A stretch of DNA of 64,000 bases, taken from positions 3,038,001 through 3,102,000 of the forward strand of contig NZ_CP081496.1 of NCBI RefSeq assembly GCF_019774615.1, read 5' to 3'. The DNA is from Streptomyces sp. BHT-5-2 (GTDB lineage Bacteria; Actinomycetota; Actinomycetes; Streptomycetales; Streptomycetaceae). A program made the translations under genes and the position numbers. Below the pieces are notes generated by a model. That model saw only the letters and a program-made list of their open reading frames with translations. It was not told where the DNA came from and ran no database searches. This document shows, piece after piece, positions 42,507 through 51,331 of the stretch. The number at the start of each line of letters is the position of its first letter. The first letter of the stretch is position 1.

Positions 42507-42752
42507 ATGGAACGCGACGACCAACTCGAGCTCTACGGTTTCGTCGCCGACCGACTCAAGGACGCACACGCAAGAGTGCGGACACTGCAAGTCCCGGAGG
42601 GCGTACGGATGGCGCTGACCCGGAAGCTGCTCGTCATCACGGCCGCGGCTAAACACGATCTTGCGGACGCGGCAAGGCGTCTGGAGTGGTTCATGCACGA
42701 CCTTGACGAAGGTCGTTATCCCGAAGATGTGCATGCCGACGGAAGTCCGTGA
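42507..42752 (+). CDS. Conserved hypothetical small helical protein upstream of hupS
   Basis: An 81-residue soluble protein, almost entirely alpha-helical by composition (RLKDAHARVRTLQVPEGVR, AAAKHDLADAARRLEWFM). A gene of this size lies between leuD and hupS in S. coelicolor as recalled, supporting reality. No Shine-Dalgarno; CACAATTAGCGC directly before the ATG suggests a leaderless or short-leader transcript. No function can be proposed. Confidence 0.7.
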   Translation: MERDDQLELYGFVADRLKDAHARVRTLQVPEGVRMALTRKLLVITAAAKHDLADAARRLEWFMHDLDEGRYPEDVHADGSP

Positions 42753-42797
42753 AGGTCGAGTCCGTTGCGGCACAAGGGTGATTAGCCCGTTTCGTGT

Positions 42798-42826
42798 TTG
42801 ATTTGCGGTATATATCTGCCTAACGT
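42798..42826 (+). promoter_or_regulatory. Predicted major-sigma promoter of hupS
   Basis: TTGATT, a 17-base spacer and TAACGT precede the hupS start by about 50 bases, in an unusually AT-rich stretch. Confidence 0.65.
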
Positions 42827-42877
42827 GCGAAAAAGCTTGGAAACTTTCGTTCCAGCAATGTCTCCGAAGGGGAAGAC

Positions 42878-43543
42878 GTGAACAAGGCGCAGCTCGTAGA
42901 AGCCATTGCCGACAAGCTCGGCGGCCGCCAGAACGCCGCGGACGCGGTGGACGCCGTACTGGACGCAGTCGTCCGTGCAGTTGTCGCCGGCGACCGGGTT
43001 TCGGTCACCGGATTCGGCTCGTTCGAGAAGGTGGACCGCCCGGCCCGTTACGCGCGCAACCCGCAGACGGGTGAGCGGGTGCGGGTCAAGAAGACCTCGG
43101 TGCCCCGTTTCCGCGCCGGTCAGGGCTTCAAGGACCTGGTGAGCGGCTCGAAGAAGCTCCCCAAGGGCGGTGAAGTCGCCGTCAAGAAGGCGCCCAAGGG
43201 CAGCCTGACCGGCGGCGCCAAGCCCACCGTGAAGAAGGCCGCGGCGAAGAAGGCCGTCGCCAAGAAGGCCGCCGCCAAGAAGGCGGCGCCGGCGAAGAAG
43301 GCGGCGGCGAAGAAGACCACGGCGAAGAAGACGACCGCGAAGAAGACCACGGCGAAGAAGGCGGCGCCCGCGAAGAAGGCGACCGCCGCCAAGAAGGCCA
43401 CCGCGGCGAAGAAGGCCACCGCGAAGAAGACGACGGCGAAGAAGACCGCGCCCGCGAAGAAGGCCACGGCGAAGAAGGCTCCCGCCAAGAAGGCCACGGC
43501 GCGCAAGACGACCGCCAAGAAGACCACCGCCCGCAAGCGGTAG
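42878..43543 (+). CDS. hupS: HU-family nucleoid protein with long basic tail (HupS type)
   Basis: A 221-residue protein with an N-terminal HU/IHF domain (residues 1-90: [39 protein letters not shown]; arm ending [14 protein letters not shown]). A tail of about 110 residues follows, built of AAKK/TTAKK repeats resembling histone H1. HupS of S. coelicolor, at the same place in the chromosome, is spore-associated and helps condense and protect DNA. GTG start after GAAGGGGA. Repeat number in the tail is prone to slippage and varies between strains. Confidence 0.95.
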   Translation: MNKAQLVEAIADKLGGRQNAADAVDAVLDAVVRAVVAGDRVSVTGFGSFEKVDRPARYARNPQTGERVRVKKTSVPRFRAGQGFKDLVSGSKKLPKGGEVAVKKAPKGSLTGGAKPTVKKAAAKKAVAKKAAAKKAAPAKKAAAKKTTAKKTTAKKTTAKKAAPAKKATAAKKATAAKKATAKKTTAKKTAPAKKATAKKAPAKKATARKTTAKKTTARKR

Positions 43544-43570
43544 TTCCACGGCGACGCAACGCCAAGCGCC

Positions 43571-43601
43571 GGGCCGGTCTCCCTTCCGGGGAGCCCGGCC
43601 C
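43571..43601 (+). terminator. Terminator after hupS
   Basis: GGGCCGG-CTCCC pairs with GGGGAG-CCGGCCC with one bulged base on each side, loop TTCC. Confidence 0.7.
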
Positions 43602-43642
43602 GCGGTGCGTGGCCCACCGGGCGCCCCGTCTACGCTGGCCCC

Positions 43643-43846
43643 ATGCAGGCCACCGCGTACACCTACGACGAGACGACCCGTTCCGGCAGCGTGCTGCTGG
43701 ACGACGGGACCCCGCTGCCCTTCGACGCGGCGGCCTTCGACGCCGGCGGCCTGCTCCTGCTGCGGCCCGGTCAGCGGGTCCGTATCGAGGTCACCGGCGA
43801 GGGTGACGCCCGGCGGATCGTCCTCGTCACGCTCCAGACGCTCTGA
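43643..43846 (+). CDS. Small beta-rich protein, possible OB-like fold
   Basis: A 67-residue protein (MQATAYTYDETTRSGSVLLDDGTPLPFD... LRPGQRVRIEVTGEGDARRIVLVTL). The pattern of strands separated by turns, with a Tyr near the start and LRPGQRVRIEV, resembles cold-shock/OB small domains, but the RNP motifs are absent. Its last 20 bases overlap the 3' end of the convergent cofC gene. Function unknown. Confidence 0.6.
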   Translation: MQATAYTYDETTRSGSVLLDDGTPLPFDAAAFDAGGLLLLRPGQRVRIEVTGEGDARRIVLVTLQTL

Positions 43847-44600
43847 CCTGGGGCTCCGCGCCGCTCCGGGCACCCGGCAGGCCCACGACCCCGTACCCCC
43901 CGGCGTGGCCGGACACCGGCACGGCCTCCGCCCGCGCCGCCCAGCCCGGCACGCGGGGGGCCTGCCGCGCGGTGTGCGGGCCCACCCCCAGCGCCAGCGC
44001 GGCCCGGAGATCCTCCCCGGTGTCCACGTCCCGGCGCACCGACGGCACGTCCGGCACGGTGATCTCCCGCGCCCCGGACGCCAGGTGGCGGGCCCGGGAG
44101 GGGCCCCCGAAAGCCGGGTCCAATTCCGTGCCGGAAGTCGCGGACAGAAGTGTTGTCCCGATATCCGCCGCATCCGCGAGAAATGCCCGTGGAAATAGCG
44201 CCGCAGAATGGAGCACCACGGCCAGCTCGGCCGGGCGGAGCGCCGGCAGATCGGCGTTCAGCGCGGCCACCGGCGCACCCGGCCGCCGGGCCCTTACCAC
44301 GGCGGCGCCGTGGGCCAGTGCGGCATTCAGCCCGTTGGCCGGAGCGTCCGGCACGATGCGCGCCCCCAGCGCCGCCAAGTGCTCCCCGGCCACCGGATCG
44401 TCCGTGACAACCGCCACATCGCGCACGTCCGTGCAGGCCAGCGCGGCCGTCACGGTGTCCAGTGCGAATGCCAGCGCCAGCTTCGGCCGGAACTCCTCGC
44501 CGGCCGCCCCGGACAGCCTGCTCTTGGCCCGCACCAGCGGTTTCAGCGGGACTACGAGGCTCCAGGCCACAACCGCTCCGTCTCTTCGCATCGGGTTCAT
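43827..44600 (-). CDS. cofC: 2-Phospho-L-lactate (or phosphoenolpyruvate) guanylyltransferase
   Basis: A 257-residue nucleotidyltransferase of the CofC family, which makes the GTP-derived dinucleotide precursor in coenzyme F420 synthesis. Markers: SLVVPLKPLVRAKSRLSGAAG (substrate/metal loop), VVTDDPVAGEHLAALGA, GLNAALAHG and ALNADLPALRP. The C-terminal 50 residues are unconserved-looking. ATG with CAGGTGAGA before it was chosen; GTG at 44606 and ATG at 44591 are alternatives. It is divergent from the plsC-like gene and convergent, with overlap, with the small gene at 43643. Confidence 0.85.
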   Translation of the reverse strand: MNPMRRDGAVVAWSLVVPLKPLVRAKSRLSGAAGEEFRPKLALAFALDTVTAALACTDVRDVAVVTDDPVAGEHLAALGARIVPDAPANGLNAALAHGAAVVRARRPGAPVAALNADLPALRPAELAVVLHSAALFPRAFLADAADIGTTLLSATSGTELDPAFGGPSRARHLASGAREITVPDVPSVRRDVDTGEDLRAALALGVGPHTARQAPRVPGWAARAEAVPVSGHAGGYGVVGLPGARSGAEPQVRASGA

Positions 44601-44731
44601 TCTCACCTGCCGCCGGAAGCTTTCCGGAGTGGCGGGGTTACGGTGTTCTCGACATAGCGGGTACTCGGGGCGACACTTGTGCGGCTGCCGGCTCGCAGCA
44701 GCTTCGCAGGTCCCACAAGGAGGGTGTCCCA

Positions 44732-45598
44732 GTGTCCCGCCGCAGAATCGGCTTCTGGTACCGCTTGGCCGCGGTCATCTGCAAACCGCCGCTCTTGGTT
44801 CTGTTCAAGCGGGACTGGCGGGGAATGGAGCACATTCCGGTCGACGGCGGTTTTATTACCGCGGTCAACCACAACTCGTATCTTGATCCGCTCTCCTATG
44901 CGCACTATCAGTACAACACCGGGCGGGTCCCCCGATTCCTCGCCAAGGCCGGACTCTTCAAGAGCGGCTTTGTCGGCATGGTGATGCGCGGAACGGGGCA
45001 GATCCCGGTCTACCGGGAAACCACCGACGCCGCCACCGCGTTCCGGGCCGCCGTGCACGCCATCGAGAAGGGCGAATGCGTCGCCTTCTACCCCGAGGGC
45101 ACCCTCACCCGCGACCCCGCGATGTGGCCGATGCAGGGCAAGACCGGCGCCGCCCGGGTCGCGCTGCTGACCAAGGCGCCCGTCATCCCCGTCGCCCAGT
45201 GGGGCGCCAACGACGCGATGCCGCCCTACGCCAAGGAGCAGAAGCTCCGGCTCCTCCCGCGCAAGACCCTGCGGGTCAAGGCCGGTCCACCGGTCGACCT
45301 CAGCGAGTTCCACGGCAAGGAGCCCACCGCCGAGGTGCTGCGCGCCGTCACCGAGAAGATCATGGCCGCCATCACGGCGGAACTGGCCGTGCTGCGCGGC
45401 GAGACCGCGCCGGCCGAACCGTTCGACTACCGCAAGGAGATCGCCCGGGAGCGGCGGGCCGCCCGCGAGGCCGCCCGGGCCGCGGAGGCGGCCGGCACCG
45501 ACGACACCGCACGGGAACCGGCCGGGTCCACCGCTCCGGCGGCTCCCGCGCAGCAGGCCCGAAGCAACCGGCAGGCACAGGAGGATGAAGGCAAGTGA
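44732..45598 (+). CDS. plsC: 1-Acyl-glycerol-3-phosphate acyltransferase (PlsC-like)
   Basis: Adds the second acyl chain to lysophosphatidate in phospholipid synthesis, at the membrane. The 288-residue protein shows the HX4D motif NHNSYLDP (about residues 49-56), the RGTGQIPVYRE segment and FYPEGTLTRD, the standard acyltransferase blocks; the last 60 residues are a charged, Ala-rich tail. The GTG start follows AAGGAGG at eight bases. Its stop overlaps the gpsA start (GTGA), and GpsA supplies the glycerol-3-phosphate that this pathway uses. Confidence 0.9.
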   Translation: MSRRRIGFWYRLAAVICKPPLLVLFKRDWRGMEHIPVDGGFITAVNHNSYLDPLSYAHYQYNTGRVPRFLAKAGLFKSGFVGMVMRGTGQIPVYRETTDAATAFRAAVHAIEKGECVAFYPEGTLTRDPAMWPMQGKTGAARVALLTKAPVIPVAQWGANDAMPPYAKEQKLRLLPRKTLRVKAGPPVDLSEFHGKEPTAEVLRAVTEKIMAAITAELAVLRGETAPAEPFDYRKEIARERRAAREAARAAEAAGTDDTAREPAGSTAPAAPAQQARSNRQAQEDEGK

Positions 45599-46596
45599 CG
45601 CGCTGCGCCGTCTTCGGCACGGGGTCCTGGGGCACCGCATTCGCGATGGTGCTCGCCGACGCGGGATGCGAGGTGACCCTGTGGGGGCGCAGAGCGGCCC
45701 TCGTCGACGCCATCAACACCGGCCGCACCAACCCCGACTACCTCCCGGGCGTCCAACTGCCCGAGGGCGTACGGGCCACCACCGACCCGGCCGAGGCCGC
45801 CCGCGGCGCCGACTTCACCGTCCTCGCCGTGCCGTCCCAGACGCTGCGCGCCAACCTCGCCGAGTGGGCGCCCCTGCTGCCCTCCGACACGGTCCTGGTC
45901 TCCCTGATGAAGGGCGTCGAACTCGGCACCGCCAAGCGCATGAGCGAGGTCATCGAGGAGGTCGCCAAGGTCCCCGCGGACCGCGTCGCGGTGCTCACCG
46001 GCCCCAACCTCGCCAAGGAGGTCGCCGCCCGGCAGCCCGCCGCCGCCGTGGTGGCCTGCGCCGACGAGTCCGTCGCCCGGCGCCTCCAGACCGCCTGCCA
46101 CACCGCGTACTTCCGCCCGTACACCAACACCGACGTGGTGGGCTGCGAACTGGGCGGCGCGGTCAAGAACGTCATCGCGCTCGCAGTCGGCATCGCCACC
46201 GGCATGGGACTGGGCGACAACGCCAAGGCGTCCCTGATCACCCGCGGACTGGCCGAGACCACCCGGCTCGGCCTGGCCATGGGCGCCGACGCGCACACCT
46301 TCGCGGGCCTGGCCGGCATGGGCGACCTCGTCGCCACCTGCTCCTCGCCGCTCTCCCGCAACAACACCTTCGGCACCAACCTCGGCCGGGGCATGTCGCT
46401 GGCGGAGACCATCGCCGTCACCAAGCAGACCGCCGAGGGCGTCAAGTCCTGCGAGTCCGTGCTCGATCTGGCCCGCCGGCACGGCGTCGACATGCCGCTC
46501 ACCGAGACCGTGGTGGAGATCGTCCACGAGGGCAAACCACCGCTGGTGGCCCTCAAGGAGCTGATGTCCCGCACCGCCAAGCCGGAACGGCACTGA
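45595..46596 (+). CDS. gpsA: Glycerol-3-phosphate dehydrogenase [NAD(P)+]
   Basis: Reduces dihydroxyacetone phosphate to sn-glycerol-3-phosphate for phospholipids. The 333-residue product starts CAVFGTGSWGTAFAMVLAD (dinucleotide fold), with TGPNLAKEVA, GGAVKNVIALAVGI (active-site Lys) and GLGDNAKASLITRGL further on. GTG start overlapping plsC by four bases; translation is coupled. Confidence 0.95.
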   Translation: MTRCAVFGTGSWGTAFAMVLADAGCEVTLWGRRAALVDAINTGRTNPDYLPGVQLPEGVRATTDPAEAARGADFTVLAVPSQTLRANLAEWAPLLPSDTVLVSLMKGVELGTAKRMSEVIEEVAKVPADRVAVLTGPNLAKEVAARQPAAAVVACADESVARRLQTACHTAYFRPYTNTDVVGCELGGAVKNVIALAVGIATGMGLGDNAKASLITRGLAETTRLGLAMGADAHTFAGLAGMGDLVATCSSPLSRNNTFGTNLGRGMSLAETIAVTKQTAEGVKSCESVLDLARRHGVDMPLTETVVEIVHEGKPPLVALKELMSRTAKPERH

Positions 46597-46688
46597 CCGC
46601 GACGGGGCGCACGGCACCGCGCCGCCACGCCCCGACCGGCCGCCGCCGCGCCGACGCAACTCCTACCAGCAGGTACCCTCAAGCCGAT

Positions 46689-47843
46689 ATGAGCAGCGAG
46701 ACCTCCACCCACAAGCCCCGCGTCGCCGTCGTGTTCGGCGGTCGCAGCTCCGAGCACGCCATCTCGGTGGTCACCGCCGGAGCCGTGCTGGCCGCCATCG
46801 ACCGCGACAAGTACGACGTGCTGCCCATCGGCATCACGACCGACGGCCGCTGGGCGCTGACCGCCGACGACCCCGGGCGGATGGCGATCACCGACCGGAA
46901 GCTGCCCAGCGTGGCCGAGCTGACCGAGGGCGACGAGGGCGCCGTGGTGCTCTCCGCCGACCCCACCAGCCGCGAGGTGGTCTACACCGAGCCCGGAGCG
47001 GTCCCCAAGGCGCTCGGCGAGGTCGACGTCGTCTTCCCCGTGCTGCACGGCCCGTACGGCGAGGACGGCACGCTGCAGGGCCTGCTGGAGCTGTCCGGGG
47101 TGCCCTACGTCGGCTCGGGCGTGCTCGCCTCGGCCGTCGGCCAGGACAAGGACTACATGAAGCGGGTGTTCGCCTCCTTCGGGCTGCCGGTCGGCCCGTA
47201 CGAGGTCATCCGCCCGCGCGAGTGGGAGACGTCCGCTCCGAACGGAGAAAAGGGCTCGGCCGCGCGCAGGAAGATCGTGGACTTCGCCGCCGAGCACGGC
47301 TGGCCGTTGTTCGTGAAGCCCGCCCGGGCCGGCTCGTCCATGGGCATCAGCAAGGTCGACGACCTGTCCGGGCTGGACGAGGCCGTCGAGGAGGCCCGGC
47401 GCCACGACCCGAAGATCATCGTGGAGTCGCTGCTGCGCGGCCGCGAGATCGAGTGCGGGGTGCTGGAGTTCGAGGACGGCCCGCGGGCCAGCGTGCCGGC
47501 CGAGATCCCGCCGGTCACCGCCCACGACTTCTACGACTTCGAGGCCAAATACATCGACTCCGCCGCCGGCATCGTGCCGGCGCCGCTGACCGAGGAGCAG
47601 ACCGAAAAGGTCCGGGAGCTGGCGGTCGCGGCCTTCGAGGCGGCGTCCTGCGAGGGCCTGGTCCGCGCGGACTTCTTCCTGCAGGACGACGGCGAGTTCG
47701 TGATCAACGAGATCAACACGCTGCCCGGTTTCACGCCCATCTCGATGTACCCGCGGATGTGGCAGGAGAGCGGCGTGAGCTACCCCGAACTCATCGACCG
47801 GCTCCTCCAGGCGGCCCTGACCCGCTCGACGGGACTGCGCTGA
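46689..47843 (+). CDS. ddl: D-alanine--D-alanine ligase
   Basis: ATP-grasp enzyme of 384 residues that makes the D-Ala-D-Ala end of peptidoglycan precursors. Visible motifs: VVFGGRSSEHAISVVTA, HGPYGEDGTLQGLLEL (substrate), KPARAGSSMGIS (ATP lid) and NEINTLPGFTPISMYP (metal and substrate). The D-Ala type Tyr-containing FYDFEAKY loop indicates D-Ala rather than D-lactate as second substrate. No Shine-Dalgarno; TACCCT about ten bases before the ATG hints at a leaderless start. Follows gpsA by 92 bases and ends at a hairpin. Confidence 0.95.
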   Translation: MSSETSTHKPRVAVVFGGRSSEHAISVVTAGAVLAAIDRDKYDVLPIGITTDGRWALTADDPGRMAITDRKLPSVAELTEGDEGAVVLSADPTSREVVYTEPGAVPKALGEVDVVFPVLHGPYGEDGTLQGLLELSGVPYVGSGVLASAVGQDKDYMKRVFASFGLPVGPYEVIRPREWETSAPNGEKGSAARRKIVDFAAEHGWPLFVKPARAGSSMGISKVDDLSGLDEAVEEARRHDPKIIVESLLRGREIECGVLEFEDGPRASVPAEIPPVTAHDFYDFEAKYIDSAAGIVPAPLTEEQTEKVRELAVAAFEAASCEGLVRADFFLQDDGEFVINEINTLPGFTPISMYPRMWQESGVSYPELIDRLLQAALTRSTGLR

Positions 47844-47862
47844 GGCCGAACCGAGGCTGAGA

Positions 47863-47890
47863 GCGGGCCCCGGGCCGAGGAGGGGCCCGC
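47863..47890 (+). terminator. Terminator after ddl
   Basis: GCGGGCCCC and GGGGCCCGC form a perfect nine-base-pair stem with a ten-base loop. Confidence 0.7.
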
Positions 47891-48056
47891 ACCGCGAGCG
47901 GGCGGTGTTCGGGGCCCGGGCCCTTGGGGGTTGGGCGAACGGATCCCCTAGGGGACGTGAGCGCCCCTTGCGGGGCCCAACGCGGCGGGCCGGGGCCGGT
48001 ATTCCGGTGTGCGGCGGCGGGGGCGGGGCGCCCCAGGGCATCGCCACCGCAGAGGC

Positions 48057-48085
48057 CCTCGTACGAGGAAGCCCCTCGTACGAGG
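48057..48085. repeat. Two identical CCTCGTACGAGG palindromes
   Basis: Two perfect 12-base palindromes at 48057-48068 and 48074-48085, starts 17 bases apart, embedded in a direct repeat of CCCTCGTACGAGGA. They lie between ddl and the convergent DUF3515 gene, just past the latter's stop. Confidence 0.6.
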
Positions 48086-48101
48086 ACGGGCGCCCGCTCG
48101 C

Positions 48102-48596
48102 CTACACCCCCGCCGGGATGGTCTTCTTCACCGCGGCCGCGAGGTCCGGCAGGACGTTGACCTCCGGGGCGTACCTGCCCGGTACGGTCACCTCGACATA
48201 GATCTTGCGCAGCACCGTCGTGAAGCGGTAGCCGTCGTCCTGCTTCTCGAAGAGCCACTGGACGCCGTCGACTTCCGCCGAGTCGGTGTCGGGGTTGTAA
48301 TGTTCACTCCCGTGTCTGAGCACCTCCGGCTTGGGCACCCCGCAGCGCAGCTCCACGGCAGGATCGCCCCATATGGCAGTGAAGTCCGAGACCGGCTCGG
48401 CGGTACCCCGTCGCAGTCCGTCCACGGTCCGCGGCAGGTCCTGGTGGAGCGCCCGGCAGTTCTCCGCGCTCCCGCCGGTGGGGGAGGGCGGCGCCACCTC
48501 CGTCGCGGACGAGCAGCCCGCGAGCGCGGACACCGCGACGAGCAGGGGCAGTGCGGCCAGGTACCGGTGTCTTGCGCGTCTCACCCGGCCGAGCAT
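48102..48596 (-). CDS. DUF3515 lipoprotein
   Basis: A 164-residue exported lipoprotein. The N-terminus has positive charges, a hydrophobic core and the lipobox SALAGC (Cys about residue 28). The body matches DUF3515: GSAENCRALHQDLPRTVDGL, AIWGDPAVELRCGVP and VQWLFEKQDDGYRFTTV. The conserved CRAL and ELRCG cysteines could form a disulfide outside the membrane. Function unknown. It lies just downstream of the Lrp-type gene on the same strand (10 bases), so the two may be co-transcribed. Confidence 0.88.
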   Translation of the reverse strand: MLGRVRRARHRYLAALPLLVAVSALAGCSSATEVAPPSPTGGSAENCRALHQDLPRTVDGLRRGTAEPVSDFTAIWGDPAVELRCGVPKPEVLRHGSEHYNPDTDSAEVDGVQWLFEKQDDGYRFTTVLRKIYVEVTVPGRYAPEVNVLPDLAAAVKKTIPAGV

Positions 48597-48605
48597 ACGG
48601 GGGAG

Positions 48606-48839
48606 CTAGAGATGGACCACCGGGCAGGTGAGCGTCCGCGTGATGCCTTCCACTTGCTGGACTTTCGCGACCACCATGCGACCCAGCTCGTCGACGGTGT
48701 CCGCCTGCGCGCGCACGATGACGTCGTAGGGTCCGGTCACGTCCTCGGCCGTCAGCACGCCGGGGATCTTCGCGATCACCTCGGCCACCGCCGAGGCCCT
48801 GCCGACCTCGGTCTGGATCAGGATGTAAGCCTGTACCAC
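48606..48839 (-). CDS. Stand-alone Lrp/AsnC ligand-binding (RAM) domain protein
   Basis: A 77-residue protein consisting only of the AsnC/Lrp effector domain (MVQAYILIQTEVGRA, IPGVLTAEDVTGPYDVIVRA, VEGITRTLTCPV); the DNA-binding half is missing. Such proteins form ring oligomers, bind amino acids and may modulate full-length Lrp proteins. GTG start after GGAGGTTCC. Divergent from thiL. Confidence 0.9.
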   Translation of the reverse strand: MVQAYILIQTEVGRASAVAEVIAKIPGVLTAEDVTGPYDVIVRAQADTVDELGRMVVAKVQQVEGITRTLTCPVVHL

Positions 48840-48961
48840 GGAACCTCCAGGGCGGCTACGAGGATCATGTGGGAAGAAGGGACGCCACGGTACCGCGTCA
48901 CCGAGCGGAGCGGGGAGACCCGCGCGGTGAACTGGGCCGGTGCGGCGCAGTCGTCAGCCAC

Positions 48962-48978
48962 GTACGGACCGTCCGTAC
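48962..48978. promoter_or_regulatory. Perfect 17-base palindrome GTACGGAC-C-GTCCGTAC
   Basis: Eight-base perfect arms around one base lie 20 bases before the thiL start in the divergent lrp-like/thiL region. Size and symmetry fit a repressor dimer; no cognate regulator is evident nearby. Confidence 0.45.
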
Positions 48979-48997
48979 ACATCGGAAGGGCAACAGC

Positions 48998-49966
48998 ATG
49001 AAGGGCACCGTGGGCGAGCTGGGGGAGTTCGGGCTTATCAGAGAGCTCACCTCCCGGCTCACCTCCACTCCCGCCGTACGGATCGGGCCGGGGGACGACG
49101 CCGCGGTGGTCACCGCGCCGGACCGCAGGGTCGTCGCCAGTACCGACATTCTCCTCGAAGGACGGCACTTCCGCCGCGACTGGTCCACCGCCTACGACGT
49201 CGGCCGCAAGGCCGCCGCGCAGAACCTCGCCGACATCGCGGCGATGGGCGCGGTGCCCACCGCGATCCTGCTCGGCCTGGTCGTCCCCGCCGAACTCCCC
49301 GCGACCTGGGCGACCGAGCTGATGGACGGGCTGCGCGACGAGTGCCAGGTGGCCGGCGCCGCGGTGGTCGGCGGGGACGTCGTCCGCGGCGACACCATCA
49401 CCGTCGCCATCACCGCCCTCGGCGACCTGCGCAACCAGGAGCCGGTGACCCGCGCCGGCGCGCAGCCCGGCGACGTGGTCGCGGTGACCGGCTGGCTCGG
49501 CTGGTCCGCGGCCGGCCACGCGGTGCTCACCCGCGGCTTCCGCTCCCCGCGCGCCTTCGTGGAGGCGCACCGCCGCCCCGAACCGCCCTACCACGCGGGC
49601 CCGGCCGCCGCGGGCCTGGGCGCCACCGCCATGACCGACGTCAGCGACGGTCTTGTCGCCGACCTCGGGCACATCGCCGAGGCCAGCAAGGTCCGCATCG
49701 ACCTGCGGTCCGCCAACATCGACATCCCCTCGCAGATGTCCGACATCGGCACCGCCGTCGGCGTGGACCCGATGCAGTGGGTGCTCAACGGCGGCGAGGA
49801 CCACGCGATCGTGGCCACCTTCCCGCCCGACGTGAAGCTGCCCGCCCGCTGGAAGGTGATCGGCGAGGTCCTCAACCCCTCGGCGCTGCCCCAGGTGACC
49901 GTGGACGGCGCCCCCTGGGCGAAGGCCGGCTGGGACCACTTCGGGGACAACGGGGACGCCGACTAG
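48998..49966 (+). CDS. thiL: Thiamine-monophosphate kinase
   Basis: Phosphorylates thiamine phosphate to the active diphosphate, last step of the pathway. The 322-residue protein has [12 protein letters not shown] at the start, [11 protein letters not shown] and [11 protein letters not shown] (metal/ATP), [10 protein letters not shown], and [15 protein letters not shown] and NGGEDHAIV in the second half. The ATG follows GGAAGGGCA; the frame is open upstream but without a better start. thiD follows 31 bases later in the same operon. No THI-box riboswitch is recognised upstream; a palindrome is present instead. Confidence 0.94.
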   Translation: MKGTVGELGEFGLIRELTSRLTSTPAVRIGPGDDAAVVTAPDRRVVASTDILLEGRHFRRDWSTAYDVGRKAAAQNLADIAAMGAVPTAILLGLVVPAELPATWATELMDGLRDECQVAGAAVVGGDVVRGDTITVAITALGDLRNQEPVTRAGAQPGDVVAVTGWLGWSAAGHAVLTRGFRSPRAFVEAHRRPEPPYHAGPAAAGLGATAMTDVSDGLVADLGHIAEASKVRIDLRSANIDIPSQMSDIGTAVGVDPMQWVLNGGEDHAIVATFPPDVKLPARWKVIGEVLNPSALPQVTVDGAPWAKAGWDHFGDNGDAD

Positions 49967-49997
49967 CCCCGGAGGGCGGCCCGGTAGATTCGCCCGC

Positions 49998-50816
49998 ATG
50001 CACACACCTCCCCGCGTCCTGACCGTCGCCGGCTCCGACTCCGGCGGCGGTGCGGGCATCCAAGCCGACCTGAAGACGATGCTGGCGCTGGGCACCCACG
50101 GCATGAGCGTGCTCACCGCCGTCACCGCGCAGAACTCCCTCGGCGTCCAGGGCGCGTGGGAGCTGCCCGCGGAGGCGGTGCGCGCCCAGTTCCGCAGCGT
50201 CGTCGACGACATCGGCGTCCAGGCCGTGAAGACCGGGATGCTGTCCTCGGCCGAGCTCGTCGGCACCGTCGCCGAACTCCTCGCCGGACTCCCCGTCCCG
50301 GTCGTCGTCGACCCCGTCGGCGTCTCCAAACACGGTGACGCGCTGCTGGCCGCCTCGGCGCTGGACGCGGTCCGCGGCGCGCTGCTGCCGACCGCGACGG
50401 TCGCCACCCCCAACCTCGACGAGGTGGCGCAGCTCACCGGTATACGGGTGCGGACCGCGGACGGGATGCGCCGGGCCGCCGAGGCGATCCTGGCGTTCGG
50501 GCCGCGCTGGGCGCTGATCAAGGGCGGCCATCTGCCGGCCGGCGCCCCGGACGCGGCCGGCGAGGCCGTCGACCTGCTCACGGACGGTGCCCAGGAGCAC
50601 TGGCTGCGCGCCCCGCGCCACGACAACCGGCACACCCACGGCACCGGCTGCACCCTCGCCAGCGCCCTGGCCGCGCGGCTCGCGCACGGCGACACCGTCC
50701 CGCAGGCCGCCGCGGCCGCGAAGGAGTACGTCAGCGGTGCGATCGCGGCCGGTTTCCGGCTGGGCGCGGGCATCGGGCCGGTCGACCACGGGTGGCGGCT
50801 GCGCGCGGCGCACTGA
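49998..50816 (+). CDS. thiD: Hydroxymethylpyrimidine/phosphomethylpyrimidine kinase
   Basis: Phosphorylates the pyrimidine half of thiamine twice. The 272-residue ribokinase-type protein shows [43 protein letters not shown] and the anion-hole motif [13 protein letters not shown]. It starts 31 bases after thiL. A strong hairpin separates it from the convergent rpmB. Confidence 0.95.
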   Translation: MHTPPRVLTVAGSDSGGGAGIQADLKTMLALGTHGMSVLTAVTAQNSLGVQGAWELPAEAVRAQFRSVVDDIGVQAVKTGMLSSAELVGTVAELLAGLPVPVVVDPVGVSKHGDALLAASALDAVRGALLPTATVATPNLDEVAQLTGIRVRTADGMRRAAEAILAFGPRWALIKGGHLPAGAPDAAGEAVDLLTDGAQEHWLRAPRHDNRHTHGTGCTLASALAARLAHGDTVPQAAAAAKEYVSGAIAAGFRLGAGIGPVDHGWRLRAAH

Positions 50817-50842
50817 CCACGGCGTCCGGTCATGCAATGGCA

Positions 50843-50875
50843 GAAGCCGGTCCACCTTTGCGGTGGACCGGCTTC
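50843..50875. terminator. Bidirectional terminator between thiD and rpmB
   Basis: GAAGCCGGTCCACC and GGTGGACCGGCTTC form a perfect 14-base-pair stem around TTTGC, between converging genes. Confidence 0.88.
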
Positions 50876-50911
50876 ACAAGCAACCGGCGGGGCTGCGCTA
50901 CGGCTAAGGCG

Positions 50912-51097
50912 TCAGCGCGAGACCTTGCCGGCCTTGATGCACGAGGTGCAGGCGTTCAGCTTCTTCGGCGTGCGCCCGATCACTGCACGCACCGTCTGGA
51001 TGTTGGGGTTCCAACGACGGTTGGTACGGCGATGCGAGTGCGAGACACTCTTGCCGAAGCCCGGCCCCTTGCCGCAGACGTCGCAGTTGGCAGCCAC
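50912..51097 (-). CDS. rpmB: Ribosomal protein L28
   Basis: A 61-residue large-subunit protein. [22 protein letters not shown] and [13 protein letters not shown] show the zinc-binding C+ form with two CxxC pairs; many Streptomyces also carry a zinc-free copy elsewhere under Zur control. GTG start after TTTGGAGTGACCC. Divergent from the DAK2 gene. Confidence 0.95.
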   Translation of the reverse strand: MAANCDVCGKGPGFGKSVSHSHRRTNRRWNPNIQTVRAVIGRTPKKLNACTSCIKAGKVSR

Positions 51098-51331
51098 GGG
51101 TCACTCCAAAGACTTCAGATGCACTTACGGTGAGATCCCACCGGGCCGAGTGCATGGCCGTGCCGGCGCCGATGGGAGAGGAATGGCCCGATTTTCATCG
51201 GGCAACCGGAGCAGCATACAACGGCCGCTCCCGCAGGACGAAACTACCACGCACCCTCCGGCCCCCGCCCCGGCCGTCCCGGCGGACGCGACTACTGTGC
51301 GGGTGCATCCCGCGACCCTCAGGAGGACGAC

